Part shown: one piece after another, positions 24,301-39,300 of the stretch
How the letters are laid out: the number at the start of each line of letters is the position of its first letter
Position numbering within the stretch: the stretch's first letter is position 1
Assembly: GCA_963931865.1 (NCBI GenBank)
Contig: OZ007507.1
Coordinates: 9,314,689 to 9,378,688, forward strand
Reading direction: 5' to 3'
Source: Axinella damicornis
Lineage: Eukaryota > Porifera > Demospongiae > Axinellida > Axinellidae
DNA: 64,000 nt
Notes under the pieces: model-generated
Told to the model about the DNA's origin: nothing
Database searches by the model: none
Seen by the model: only the letters and a program-made list of their open reading frames with translations
Program-made: the position numbers and the translations under genes

Positions 24301-27300
24301 CACACACATGTTAGAATATATTGATACGCACAGAGAATTTACCTCAGTCTACCTATCGATTGACAGCACAATAGTACAGTGCAAGGCACTTCTAATTCAG
24401 CAATCTTGAGTAATAATCATGATCATTTAAGTGCGCATGTGTACAAACGAGAAAATGGCGTGACAAACGAAGCCATAGTTATTGAGTGGGCAGCTGCAGC
24501 CGCCTGGTGACGACTTGGAGGTTGCGAAAAAGCGATGGGTCGTTGTACTGCTCAGCTATAAATACTGCTGCTTCATGCGAAAACCATCGTGAGAGATTGA
24601 GGCAATGTTGAGCTAAGTTGTCTGAAGAAGAAAGAAAGAAGAAAAAAACAATTTGCTCATTTTGCGAGTGTCTGGTTTGGTACTTTCACAATGGTTTTTC
24701 ACGACACTGGGAGTCTTGTTGGTCATGAAAAGACTTGAAGATGAATGGTACCTTGTAATAAACCCTACAAGTTTGCCGTTTTTGAGATTATGAGAGATTT
24801 TTTTGTATTGGCAAGTATTACGTGTACGTCGTATCCCTACATATAGAGTCTACCGACTCCATTATGATGTACTGTTTGAACGGCTGCTATGCTGACACTC
24901 AGCAATACAGTATAGCCTACCTTTATCGCTGTAGTTGTATGCATGTAGGATGGTGTATAGAGCTATGGACTTATGTCAGAGCCACACAGAGAATTCAAGA
25001 GTCTGCTGGCTTTAGCTCGCAGCCAAGAGCATTTGCCGAGAAACAAAACGTTGTCGATGTCATTACCACACCGATGGTCAGCTTTCTAAACTCGCTTCGA
25101 TCCGGAAGATTGCTGTCTTTGCGCTCTATAGGCTAAGGAGCTTGTGCTAAGTGTGTAATAAAATGTGAGAAAAGAAAATCTGAAGGAAAACGTTATTGCT
25201 TATATCAAAGCGCATTTTGTTGCCATGCTTGACGAACCGTAAGTCACATCTTTTCAAGCATTTTATCCCACGAAGTTGGGTAATGGTACTGGCGTTATAC
25301 AGAAACCATAACTCTCAGGCAGCCAAAAACCTTCCAAATAGCTCATTCTTAAATGGGAGAGTGCAATCTGATTGGGCAGCACCTCAGTGCATCTAGCCCT
25401 ACTGCCACCCCTGCCAGTGAAAAACAATACTTCAGATAAGTAACTAAGATGTTGGGTGAGGGAAGTTTGGTGGGAGAGAAGTACTATAATAATTGATTCC
25501 TATCTGCACTGGAAGATATTGCACAGATCAGAATTAAGTCCTCTAACTAAATCTATCACATTAATTTTGTGCTAATAGAATGTGTGACCAGTGCAACACA
25601 TTTTCACCTCCAATGTAGGAAGAACTAAAAAGGCAGGAACTTTCAAAGTGCCATGAAGATATCTCTGCCCTGCATAAGCAGTATGAGTGGCTCATCTTCT
25701 TCAGTATTGCAAAGGCGAGACTTATAGCTATGAAATACTTTCCTCACTGAAATGTTTGATTGATTCATTGATAGGTGAATCCGTGTTACGCTCTATTTCT
25801 GCCTTCAATTCAATAGGTACTGAAACTTTATGAGCAACTAGTTGCAGATCCCCCTGATGTGGATGGATTAGTGAATGAAATTGCACTGCTTCTGCTGAAT
25901 AAGCCATCTGCTAAACGAGCTCTAAAAGCAGCTATTGAGGTACGTAATTTACTGGGAATGTGAGTGAAATATGTATAATTGCATGGTGATTTGTGTCAAA
26001 CACTTCAATAATACCCTAGACACATGGTGTAGCATCCTAACATACCATGGGCTATAATTTTTTTACACAGTCTCTTATTATGTGTAGGGATATCCATGTA
26101 TAACATTCACCGCCACCCGTGCTGATATAATTATGTAAATTGTACATAATTATATGAGTGCACTGAGCTTGACAACCCCACATCTGTTTGCTACAATAGT
26201 GACAGTTTCTCAAAAACAGCAACTGGTCTAGAGCAGTGGGTGGAACTTTGATCATGAGTGTACTTTGAGCTGACAAAGGCAATCTGGCATGGAATTATAA
26301 CCATGGTACAATTTTGCACTAAATTATTGTAGGAGTGTCTTCAGGGAAAGGATTTCTTAGACGACACTGAAAAGGCTCCAATGCCCATTGTTGGAAAGTT
26401 TCTCAAAGGAGTCTTATGCAATGACCTGGAAGAATACTCTGTGAAGAGTCACTGCAAAATAAACAACGCTCAACCTCAGTGCTGCTGGGGACTATCAATG
26501 GATAAATGTTCTGTTGTGCTCCACCACAGGTATGCTCCAAGTTCTTCTGTATTGCTTGCACATGAATTGTCATACTACTGTAAGAGCCTTGATTAGTATC
26601 TGGGGGTGTTACTCACAATAAAAGGCCACTTACAGTATGCGTCTTTAAAATTGATGCCCTTCCACATCTTCGTAAGCTGGTTTTCGGAAGAAGCCTTCCA
26701 GTTTGTGGCAAAGCTGCACCATGAACGAATGTCAGAAAAGCATTCCAAATCTCGGTATCAATTTTACAGATGCATATATAGCTACCGTATATGGAAAGCA
26801 GGGGGAATCCCGTACCGATGCATAGCATGGAATTCAAGCACAGACAGATGTAACTGTATATGTGGATGTATGAAACAGAGTAGCCCCTTCAGCTGATCCT
26901 CCAGGAGGTCCTGTACTGAGATACAACACACAGCAATAAGGAGTGCTGCAGTTTCTACATTACAAAAACATTCGGCAATATACCTGCAAGTGTACTATTG
27001 ATTTCGATTGCATGATGGCTATGATCGAAACAAGTTAACTGAATCTGTATCAAGAAATGACAGCGGTGGTTCTCACTAACTTTGTACGTGTACAACAAGT
27101 CTCCACCTGAGTGCCTAATATACGGTGTTGCTTAGAAACTGGCAAGAATGGGCAGCTTGCTTCAGACACATTGCCATTTACTAGATGTTTACCCAAGATT
27201 GTAGGCTTCCACTCAGTTTTATCTTTCTACAGTCCGTGGCAAACTTCTTTCAGCCAAAAGCATCTGGTGATGCTTGTCATCAGCCTATATGATGGAGCTC

Positions 27301-30300
27301 CTGAAGCCTTCCAGGTTTTCCAGTGTAAACCTACCACCGCTGATGAGGAAATCCATTTCTTCTTCCAGAGGGTGGTTAAGTACCCTCAGTCCTACCTTGT
27401 CCTTGGGATTGACTCCCTTCCTGTTCAACTTCAAGAGGTTAGTTGTAGCTACTTGTAGACAATGATAATTATGAACCCTGATAACTTAGAGTGTCCAGTT
27501 GAAGTTGAGAATCTCAACCTTGGGTGTCAACACAGTGGTTACCAAACACTGAGTTTTCCTATGGATTGTTTAATAATTATTATGTGCATATACGTATAAA
27601 AACTGTTGAGCATCCAGAAGTCATAACTAAAATTTTGAACGACGTGGCCACCTCTTTTGTCAAAGATAGATTTGGAAACAGCGAATTATGTTTGTAGCCA
27701 ATCCAGCTTCCTCCTCTGAACTAATTTTCAGTGAGATATTTTGAGCTCTTTAACCCAACCGGTTCTTGTTGCTGTAGCTGCCTCAGGGTTTGAGGGGTAT
27801 CGTTAAATGTTGAACAGGTCTCTTTCTAGTTAATCAGAGTGTGGATTTCTTGTTGATGCCTGCAACTACGGATAAAATGTACTGATCCTCAGCAATTTAT
27901 GCTGCTAAGCATGATGCTGAAGTATATGCTGGATCAAAAGAAACATTTTTGCCTATTCATGCTGAGCAGGACACAGCTGCTTAAGAGGTAGTTGAGAACT
28001 GCACAACTGCTTACGTACAAGGACCTTTTAGTGTCCCTAGCAACTCTATCTGTATATAAGCAGGTGGGACCTGTCATGCCTTCACTTCTTATCACAGCTG
28101 CATGCCGTTACCACTCTGGAGAGAGTTACGTATTTTGTTGTGCGCACTGTGATATAACATTCCTTTTGCCATCAGGTGTTTCTGCAGCTCTTTCTGGAGC
28201 GTAGAAAGGAACTTGAAGATGCTTCTGCTTGTCTCCATCTGGTTGAAAGTGCTCCATCAGTCCTCAGAGAAATACCGTGGATATTGAAACAAGAACATAA
28301 GGTTGGCTCACTCCAATGTGGAACTGGGGTCACCAAATTACAATTTTGGGTGGTACTATTCTGCTATAGGATTTGAATCAGAAAATTGGCAAGGAAGAAG
28401 TAACAACGAAGTTACGCAAGAGAGTCCTTCATCCACACAATCTTGCATACGTGGAACTACTCTATGGACCGGCAGGTATAATGCAATTCCGATAATGAGC
28501 AGTTGTGTAAACCAGCTCAAGGCACTAAGCACACCATATCTTGTTAAGTGATACAACATTTGAGGGGAAGGTGAATTATTGGTAATGCCTACAATACCAG
28601 AGAGCGGCTATATAAATAGTGGAGTTTGTCCTGCCAAAGGGTGTGCTTTGAATGGTAAGACCAAATTTCTCATGAAGTGGTAATTTTGACTCCCTTTTAT
28701 ACTGTTACTCCGTAAAGTGTACTTATTTGCCTCCTGTGTGCTTAGTAGCTTTGTATTCATACGTAAGTTGCAGTGCCAGCAAATATTATATGGTTATGTG
28801 ACGTCAAAATTTAGTCTGGGAAGATGACCAAGTCTCAAGTCAGTGAAGCAAGTAGCAAGGAACTTCAGCATCCAAGAAGAGCACAGAATGGTTTTTCACA
28901 CCTTTTATTGTGACCTACTTCTAGGATGGCAATTGTACCTGGGCACTAGTACCCACAACGTTTGAAAGCTGCAAAGATTGCTATAGGGGGCTAATTACTG
29001 TATACTAAACATGGAACACAGTTGTGTCAGCAACAATGCCACTTGACAGATAGCTTCTCCTGTTCTTGCAGGTGCTGGTAAAAGCCACCAGATTAAACTT
29101 GAATTAAAGCACAAGGGCTTGCACTCAGCAATGATTGCTGTGAATGAGGCATTTACTCTGGAGTCTGCTGTTAGTGAACTATGCTTGTTGCCAAAACGAG
29201 AGGGCTGTGCTATTGTCTTCAATTTCACAATGATTCCACCTCATGTGAGTTCATTTTAGCATTCTGGATGTGTGTGATTTCATGCTCATAAACTAACCCT
29301 CTGTCTTCTGCCCTTAGGAATCTATGGATGATTCACAGCACCATTTGTATAATCAGCAGATGGAGACAGTTCGCCAGTTTTTCTTCTCTTTACTTATTCT
29401 TGGCTATGTAGAAGATCCAGTTACAGGACTGTCCTTCCAGTTCCCATTTGGACTTTCATGGATTATCTTCGTTGAAGTATGTGTGTCGTTGTGTGCATGT
29501 GGTATTACGTAGATACATAGATGTTCTGTACGAAATTGATTTTTTTTATTGCTCCTAGGTTCCTTCTTTGGATGTTGAGAATTCTGAGGATAGCCTGCTG
29601 AGATTCAAGGAGCAGATTCCGGTGCTTGGACTGCTTGGTGTTCCACACTTCGTTCATTCTGTGAATCCATTTACAATTGACGATGATGTGAAATGTGTGT
29701 GTAGGTACCTGAAAGCGTTTGAAGCGAAAACATCAGGTTGGTACCAAGCAACCTTTCCTTACATAACTCGAGCATGGTTAGTGCTACATAGCTACTGTCG
29801 GGGAGGGGGAGGCAGCTTTCTGTAATGAAAATCAATGGGTTATAGTGCAGCTTTCTGTAATGATTGTCAATGGGAAGGAAGGTATATCATGCGGTGGTAG
29901 TGGAAGTAGCATGACCTTCACTGAAAGACTTGCTCATTTTTGTTTGCTATTAGCTTGCAAATAGTCCATTTCTAAACAGTAAGATACAAACTGTGAACAC
30001 AATATTCGGTATTGGTTACCACTACATGAGAGCATTGTATTGAAGTATCCCAAGGCCAGTAGAGTATTAACTAACAGGCAAACGTGAGCACCAAACCTTC
30101 ATCAGTTGTAATGTACATCTTATATTTCCTCTCTTCACATTTTACTCCTTGCTTTGTCTTTGAAGAGCTGACTGCGGATATTGAGGATCATGAGTGCACT
30201 CAGTTGCTTAAAAAGTACATTCCTGAAACCATTCAAGGAGTCACGACCGAGCTTCATGTGAAAGAAAACAAGACTGCACACCGACTATTCTTGAAGTTAG

Positions 30301-33300
30301 TGCAGATTTAACTCTCTGTTATATGAAATGAGAAAATAGTTGTCAGTAATTAACTTCTGGCTCTCCATACAGGTACCTGAAGCGTCGGTGTTCAATTTTA
30401 GACAGTGTTCCAAAATCTCAAAGTGGAAAGTGCAGGTTCATTTGGAAGAAGAGTGAAGACATTTACAGGTATTCTGCGTCTCAGTAACATGTTATCCACT
30501 AGTCACCACTGATAGTGAATGTAATGATTTATTAGTGAGGAGGAGAAGACCTGGTTACCAGTGTTTGAGGTGATGCTGCGGGAGGTTTGTGAAATATGCC
30601 AATGGAGTGTAGAACAAGCGGGTGAGGACGGAAGGAAGAGGTGGACTCCCAAGCAAATAAAGCAGGTAGATATAGCATAGCTAGTCAGCTAGATGGTTCC
30701 GTGATTGGATCTTTTATTTCAATTTTGTAGCTCATTTATGGTGAGCGGAACGGCGTTCCTACCTTTGAACTTGTGGGTGTGGATCAGGATGAATACATGA
30801 AAGAGCTACCGTATGTAACCTTGAGCTAGTCCATTATGATACATTTGAGGTGAAATGATTGTAATGATGCAGTGACCATTCATACATGTATACTGGTATG
30901 TAACTACTGGATGTAGGAGCCTGTATACCGGTTATTCTTCATACATACACATGCACATCTTGTAGGATCCGCGCTTCTGAAAGTACACTGTTGCATTCCT
31001 ATCTCTCGCATGCACTCGGAGTACCACTGACTTGTGGGAGATTAGTTCCAGTGGATCAATCTCAATACCTCCTCACTCTGGACAACACCATCAAGATGTT
31101 GCATATTCATGAGAGGTAATGGGTCAGGAGTAAGTAGTTGCATTTGTTTCATAATATTCTTTTGACAAGTGGCCGGATAGTAACCACAGGCAATTTTGTT
31201 GCAGAGGACCTCACTACATAACTTCTCTGCTATTGATGTCGCTCCACTCATTTTTACCTTGCATGCACATGCACGAAGCAGGGTTAAGCGGTCGGTTTTG
31301 TCCGCCTGTTGTCTGTCTGTCTGTTCAGTGAATATACACAGTTAAATGATTGCTAATGCTAAACCCGACAATAACATTGCAATCCAACATAAAGTGTGCA
31401 TCTGCGTACCTGATAGTGACTGAAGCGTGACTGCATGGATCTTAGATAGAGGCCCAGGGTAAGTGTACCATGAACTCTAGTTCTTCATGTGCCACTATAC
31501 TCTCATTTGGCTTGTGACAACTGCAGGTTTCAATGTGGTGTGCCTGTAATCATTGAAGGAGAGACTGGTGTTGGGAAGACAACTCTGATAGAAATGCTGT
31601 CCAAGTTATGGAACCATGCCCTGCTGGCACAATGGGAGGACAGACGAGAATCCCTTGTTGATCTCCTGAAGCAGAAGCTGGGAGGTTTGTGCAGTATGAC
31701 CTGCAGTACCGCTAGTCTTGCAAGGAGATCACTTTTTTCATATCAGCTTGTGGGGAACACAAATTGAACCTGCTACACGATGAACTACCCCCATAGCAAC
31801 CAGAACCAGATTGGCATCAAACGACTTGCATGTACACTAAGTAGTCACATATGTAGGCCCAAGGAAGCTTGATAGTTTTTGTCCCTAAATAACACATTTT
31901 TACAATTAATTTTTAGCTATGTTTATGTTTGAGTATTGTTAATTCGTCAACATGCAGGGTCTAATTGTGGAAGTTATGTGATTGTTAATTCTTCAACATG
32001 CAGGGTCTAATGTGGAACTCATACTTAGCAGTGATGAGAACATAATGAAACAACAGTTGCTTCAGTTCATGGATACTATGGTTGTCACCGGTCAAAATGA
32101 AGTTAAGGAGTTCCTGAAGGAGGACCCTTTGTTCTTCCTCTTCCATGGAAATGCAGTGGAGTGTCAAGAAGATGCCGCAGAGATGCTGGGGTGCAATAAG
32201 GTAACGACATTGACTCATTCCGCACCACTGAAATACAAGGGAATGCTTTTATGGTTGGTTTCTTTTGGTGTAGAAAGTTGCAGAACTTTTGTGTGATTTC
32301 TTGAAAGGGAACTTCCACAGTATGTTCCATAAACTCAATGTTCATTCAGGTAAGCGTGCGCCTACACAGTATGCTATTTTTTGTATTGACCCGTAATAGA
32401 TGATTGTGTGTAAAGTTGCTTTCTGTTGCACTTTTTCTCAATAGGTTTGAGACCTGTGGACATTTTGCAGTTCTTTGAGCCGATACTTTCTCTGGCCAAA
32501 AAACTGAATGATTTGGGAATGCAGCTTCCACATGTCACAGTAAGTAACTATTAGAAAATTAGCAAAGTACAGCTTTCAGTTCAGGCAGATTCTTCGTGTG
32601 ACCATGTTAACTCATTGTATTGCAATTAATTGCGATGGCATTCATTTCCTAGAATGGCACTGGATCATGTTTCTTGCTGATTTTAGGCAAGAGTGTGGTC
32701 TAAAAACTTGAAAGGAGCCTCGCTGTGTGATTACTGGAAGGTATCCGTTGGCAAATCGTCCAAATCCTTGCCATCATTGAACCAAGATGGCAAATCGAGA
32801 CATACAGTTGACAAGCCCGCGACTAAGAAGATTCTGTGGCTTCTACAGGAATCTCTGACCTTCATATAGCATATGCATTTACATAACAGTAGAAGGCAGC
32901 TCGTTGGACTTGCTAACCTTGGAGACGGCTTCACTGGATGGTGAGTCAGCTCAATACGAAGCCTATTTCTACACACCTCTCACACTATTTTGGCATACCT
33001 TGTGCTTCTTGTTACTCATCATCTTGCCCCTAGCAAAGTCTCTGTTTGATCAAGAACGCTACACTAGTCGATAATTAGCGACCGAACATTTGACCTCTGT
33101 GATATACTTATTTGTTGCTGTTGTCCACAACATAATATTGTGATGCCTTTTCCCATGCTGCTTTGAAGGTATTCCTGGACGAAGTAAACACTTCTTCCTG
33201 TCTTGGTCTGTTGAAAGAGATCATTGTCGACCAAACCATCAATGGAAAGGTACTGCAGCTTAGCTGTATCACATCTTGTATACTACGGATTATATTACAC

Positions 33301-36300
33301 TGTTATGCTTTTTTTCTTGCAGCCCATTCCTCCTCATGTCTTCATCATAGCTGCCTGTAATCCCCATCGTGCCAATAGCCTTGCAATCCTTGATGATCAG
33401 ACCTCCATTGCTACTGCAAGTAGAGAAACCTGGGTGAGGGGATCGTATTACGTACAGAAACTTCCCCCAACCTTACGTTTTCTGATGTGGGATTACGTAG
33501 CATTGGATGGTGAACAAGAGAGAGAGTATATTCGCGCTAAACTGTGGCAAATCAATAAAGCTGATGTTGCAAAGATCAGCAGCGAAAAGCTTGACAAACT
33601 CACTCACCTTATAGCCATCAGCCACAAGTTAATGAGGGATTATGCAACTAAACATTTTGCTGATGACTGTGAATTGGAAGACGAAGAAGCATTAATACGA
33701 TCCAAGAGCTTTGTCAGCCAGAGAGATATCCAAAGAGTGTTCACCTTTTATGAGTGGCTAATGCATGTGTACCGCCAACTGAAACCACATGGAGATCATG
33801 ATGACTATAGCCATAGAGCTGTCTTGGTTTCCCTAGGCATTGTGTACTATTTAAGACTCAATGACGCATATCGCAAGGAGTACGGTGATTTCCTTGATTC
33901 TATTCACAAGACTGAAACACAAGAGCTGATATTTTCAAGAGCATTTCAAATGGAACTGGATTGGTACATAAATCTTGCTGATGTACCATCTGGGGTTGCC
34001 AAAACCCAAGCCCTTAAAGAGAACTTCTTTGCAATCGTTGTCTGCACAATGACACGCACACCTCTGATCATCATTGGTCCTCCTGGATCATCAAAAACTT
34101 TGTCGTTTCGTCTTGCCCTAGCTAACCTGAAGGGAGAAGGATCCAAAGTTATTCAGTTTCGAACTGAAGTGTTTCACTCTTTAGACCCTCATATATACCA
34201 GTGCTCAAGGCGGACAACTCCAACAGAGCTTGAAAAAGTGTTTAATCGAGCCATCAACAGACAGAAGACAGTTGGCCTTCCAATATACTGTGTTGTGTTC
34301 ATGGATGAAGTTGGACTTCCAGAAGAGAAATATGAGTCCTTGAAGGTACTTCACCAGTACCTTGACACCAGTGTCGTGTCCTTTGTCGGTATTACAAATC
34401 GTCCTTTGGATGCAGCTAAGTCTAATCGTGCTGTTACACTTTACCGCCTTGAACCTTCAAATGAAGACCTACTAACTCTGGCAAAGAGTTGCTTTGCACC
34501 TAGCAGTGACAATCCATCTCCTGAGCTCCTCCACAAAGTCAATCGGTTCTGTCCTGCGTACTCCCGTATTCTGAAAATGGAACTATACCAAAACTTTTTT
34601 GGTTTGAGGGATTTCATACATTTTATCCGATACTTACGTCGCAATAGGAACCATGGCCTAACATCAGGCGTGATAATGCAGGCTTTGGAAAGGAACTTTG
34701 GTGGCATAGCTGAGTTTGAGAATCTCTGCAAGATTTTCCTCAGTGAGGTGAGTTGTTCTGAGGTTTTGAATAGTGTTCCTAACATCAATCTTGTTTCACA
34801 TGGCCGGTGCAAGGAACTGAATTAATAAATTATAATTGTATCAGGTGTATTCTAAAGTTAATGCATGGCTGAGTAGAAGACAGATACGTATTACGTGGCA
34901 ACAGTCCTGCGGTTATGGTGACATTATTGGCCGTGGTTACCAGAGTAGCTAATAGATTTTGTGTTGTGTCAAGAGCGCGTAAGTAGGTCGCGCCCTCCGG
35001 AGTAAGAGTGTGTAACTTCAATAGGTGCCCGCAGTGCGGGAAGAATACTTGAGTTGTACTAAAAATAGAACATCCGGTTGCACCTGAAGCCGTACGTGGT
35101 AATTGTGAATACGTTAGCGAAGTGTGAAGATCTAAGTTGCCAGCAATTCGGCTGATGTCAACATCCTCCACCTCCAGCCTCAGGTAAGCACATCCACACA
35201 ATAACCGCGTTGTTGTGACTGTTCAAGTAGACTAGGTTATAGCCTCATACCGCCTGGGTCAGTGGTGTAGGAAGCAAATTCAAAGTGGAGAGGCCATTCC
35301 CGCATGAAGTAGTGAACAGAGGAGCGAAGCGCCGATCTGTCTTCCGCACAAAGCGCGGATTCTCTTTTTCTTTTAAGCGGCCAGGAAGCTCTGTATTGCA
35401 CCTCATCCGGCAAATCGAAAGTGGAGAAGCCATTAGCAGCATATGGAAGTAGCTACCCCCCCCCCCCCCCCCCAGAAAATTTTGGAATCCTGACCATGAC
35501 AGCTGCTGAGAAACTCAAACGAACACCTTGAAGGATACACGTGCTCACGCATCTAGAGTGCCTAGCGCATGCATAATCCGTGCATATTATTGAAGTAAGT
35601 GTGGTATCTGCCGTTGCGTACGTTGTAATTTTATTTTGGGGGCCGAAAAAGTGCAGCGGCCATGGCCGCTCCGGCCGCTGCGCTTCCTACGCCACTGTGG
35701 GTAGAAGGCTAACTAGGTTAGCCTTCAGCACAGCCATAGAGCGTTCTCTGGTAGCTGTCGCTGTTGCTTCCTGCTGTCACTTGGCTCAGAACTACACAGC
35801 TGTGCACAACAACACAGAATAATGACCATGGTGTCGCCTCTCCATGGCAATTATCACGTGGCGGAAAGAATCACTACAAGAGTGTTTATACTTGCTATAG
35901 CTATCTTTATCATGTATTTTGCCCGGTTTGAATTTTCCGGAAGTTACACGCTCTTACTCCACACGACCTTACTTATGCACCCTTGGTTGTGTTGATGCAT
36001 TGCGTTATATCTTGTAAAGTAAGGTACAGTTAGGCTTATTTTGCCCTGAAAATGACTTGCTATGCACCTGGGAATGTCAGCAAATCTGCAGCAAAGGTAC
36101 CTGACAGTTCTATATTTCCACCATAACTGGCTGCATTTAATAGAATAACTGGCATGTAGCTTGGATGTCCCATAAGGCTACTTGCCAATCGATTAGTAAG
36201 TAGTAATGGCACAGTACAGCTTGCTCTTTAGCACCCATTGTACAGCAGCTATATAGAAATATGGGAGAAACCCACTGGCCAACAGTTAAATGTCGAATGG

Positions 36301-39300
36301 AGTAATTTGAAGGCCCGATCATTAGCATGAGCAAATGCTACAACACATTCCCACCTTGTTACGTATACCTTGTGTGATACTGAAAGGTGTAGCTTTACTA
36401 TGTCACATTCATTTCCATTACATCAAGGTGGATTTCACTGTGGATAGTGTGCATCGTAAGAACATCCTAGATGTATTGAAAGAGAGCCTTGAGGATCGCC
36501 CCTCTCAATACAGCATTGAGAGTGAGGTTCGTTACAAGATTATCATTGACTCAAGTGAAGACAGCTCGTTGGTGCGGCTACTGTTCAGCTTTGGAGTGCT
36601 GAAGAGGGGACCCAAGACAAAGATGCTGTGTTGCAGTTCCTTCCTTGGGAATACTACCACTGAAAAGGTCTGTGTGTATGCAAGACTTTAAGTGTGTGTG
36701 TGTATGTGTGTGTGTGTGTGTGAGTGTGATGTTACAAGGACTACACTGGTGATATGCGACCTTCGTACTTTGTACTGACAGAAGTGGGTGTTCGGTGGGT
36801 AGGACTACAGACTAGTGATTCACGCGACCTTCGTACTTATTGTTAATGTTTCACATGGTACTCGCCAGAGGTGCTAGGCTGTTGGTGCATCAGAGTAAGG
36901 AGCTATACGCTGGACTCACGCAGATGGAGAGAGGGAGGCTAGACCTCTGAAGCATGTCTATTTATGAATAGATAACTGCACTGGGTTGCTCATATTGGCG
37001 AATAAGGAGGCAGTAGCTGCATGAGTGAGTGAAGCTACTTATACTGCATCCTAGGGGTGCATAATACTACTACACATTATTAAGTTCACACTGTTATCTG
37101 CATGGCCACCTCACTCCTGGTAGGAACTTGCAGGCAAACTCAAATACACTAATGCTTCATGCCTTAAGTTTGGTTACCCAGACCTTGTGGGTACTTTAGT
37201 GGATTCAGCTGATAATTACATATGATGTACTCATAACTCAACAACCAAAGTTTAACTACATGCTATGGAATTTGTAATGCACCAAGCATATATCATCAAG
37301 AACTGTTGGTTGTGTGATGATTGAATCATGTTCTGTCTGACAGGTGAATGCCATAGCTGCTATACGCCATTCAGTCTCTGAGGGTCACACAGTCCTGATG
37401 TATCAAACAGATGAGATACATGAAAACTTTTACAATCTCTTTAACCAAAACTTTCACTGCATTGATGATCCAGAGAAGAAACCTTGGTATTTTACCAACA
37501 TTGCCATTGGACCTTACACCAAACCATGCCTTGTTCATCCGGAGTTCCAATGTGTCATTGTGATTAAGCAGTCAGAAGTGCTCTTGATGCCACCACCATT
37601 CCTGAGTCGTTTTGAGAAATACCTTATCAGCCACAAACTTCTACTGGAGAGTAGGCTGATGTCTCTTCCTACATTAATTTGTGCCATTTTTCAATCTGCA
37701 CATGAGAAGGTAAGGGAGGAACTCTGAGTTATTTTATTTGTGACTACCTTAATCTCCAAACTGTGGTTGCACAACAGATCATGCATGTACCGTAGAGTAT
37801 ACGTATCTCAAGTTCCCACCATGTATCAAGCGCCCACCCCCCTCTTCAAACGAAGTTTCTTGCACAGGGTTCAAAAGTAGTGTATATATTAAGGGCCCCA
37901 TCACAAATGAATTTTGAGCAGCTAACCTTTGGGTAAGGTTTTGCATTCCAAAAAGGACGATTTGCAGTGAAGTATCAACTAATGTGTGCTTACATTGCCG
38001 AGCGTTTCTTCTGACGCAATCACAACTTCATTATGCAAACAATCGAATTATATATATATATTCATAGCTGGTCATTGATATCTACAGCTTACCAGCCATT
38101 TATAGCTGCTCAATGGGTGGGTGGATACTACATGCCTAATTAGTCTGAGGTCACCCCTCTGTTCAGCTGAATTCTAATGTCTCCACGCCATGGGCACGCT
38201 TGATACGTACTCTACGGTATTTGGTACTTTGCAGGTGGATGTCTTCCTCAAAAGCGTGCACAATGCATCAAGTGTGTATGGCCTTCAGAAGGAGACCCTA
38301 GACTCCTTAGTGCTATCCATGCTGCCAGCTTGGGATCACAAGTACGAGCAGATGAGTCGGTGTGATCTCTGCAGCCAGGGCTGCAAGGACACAAGGGTGA
38401 CCCTACTGGATGCACTCATCACCGCTTTTGGTAAAAATGCAGGCTTCCATTCCTATCCTGTGAGTTGCACAAGTTACCACCAGTCCACTTGATAATTTTG
38501 GATTATATGCATGTATATCTCCCCTGCAGTGTTCACCCGTTGAGTTAGAGGAAGATGCTAAGAGTGTGTTCGATTTGGTGTTGTCCGATACAAAATTTGC
38601 TGGTTACTTCGAACAACTCAGTGAAGATTTGATTGCAAGGGATATTGTAGAAGCTTTGAATGCAATCTGTGACACTTCTTCAGATACACTATCCACACAG
38701 GTGTGTTAGTTGTGATCACTGCATTGCTCTTGGGTGTGTGGAAGTTCTGTGGGTGCGTGCATAATACCATAACCATTACCCATAACCCATATTGTAGACG
38801 CTCTCCTCAGATGCACAGAGCATGCAATGTGGTTGAAATATGGAAGCTTCCACACTTTGGAGGATGGCTTGTCTTGAACTCAATTTCCTGGAGACTTAAT
38901 GGACCATTTTCCGCTGATGTCACTTCCTGTGTACTAATTAATCAACATTGTTGCACTGCCCTGATTTTCACTTAGAATGTACTGTATGAGGTATGTGGAT
39001 GATATCTCAAGTTTGAGTACATTAGCTCGTTGGGTACAGGAGTTATGAGCCAGCGAAATTTGTCCATTTCCCATAGAGAATGTATTAGGGGGGGGCAAAA
39101 GTTGCCCCCCCCTAATACATTCTCTATGGGAAATGGACAAACTTCACTGGTACGTAACTCTGGAAAACAACAAGCTAATGCACTCAAACTTGAGATATCA
39201 TCTAAGTATCTCATACAGTACATTCTAGGTGAAAATCAGGGCAATCCAGCAATGCCGATTAATTAGTACACAGGAAGTGACATCACATGGAAAATGGTCT

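Noticed and set aside
38342..38400. C-x2-C-x3-C motif (RCDLCSQGC) as a RING
   Set aside because: Only three closely spaced Cys, no His or second half of a RING, and it lies in the AAA6/hinge region rather than at the family's RING position.
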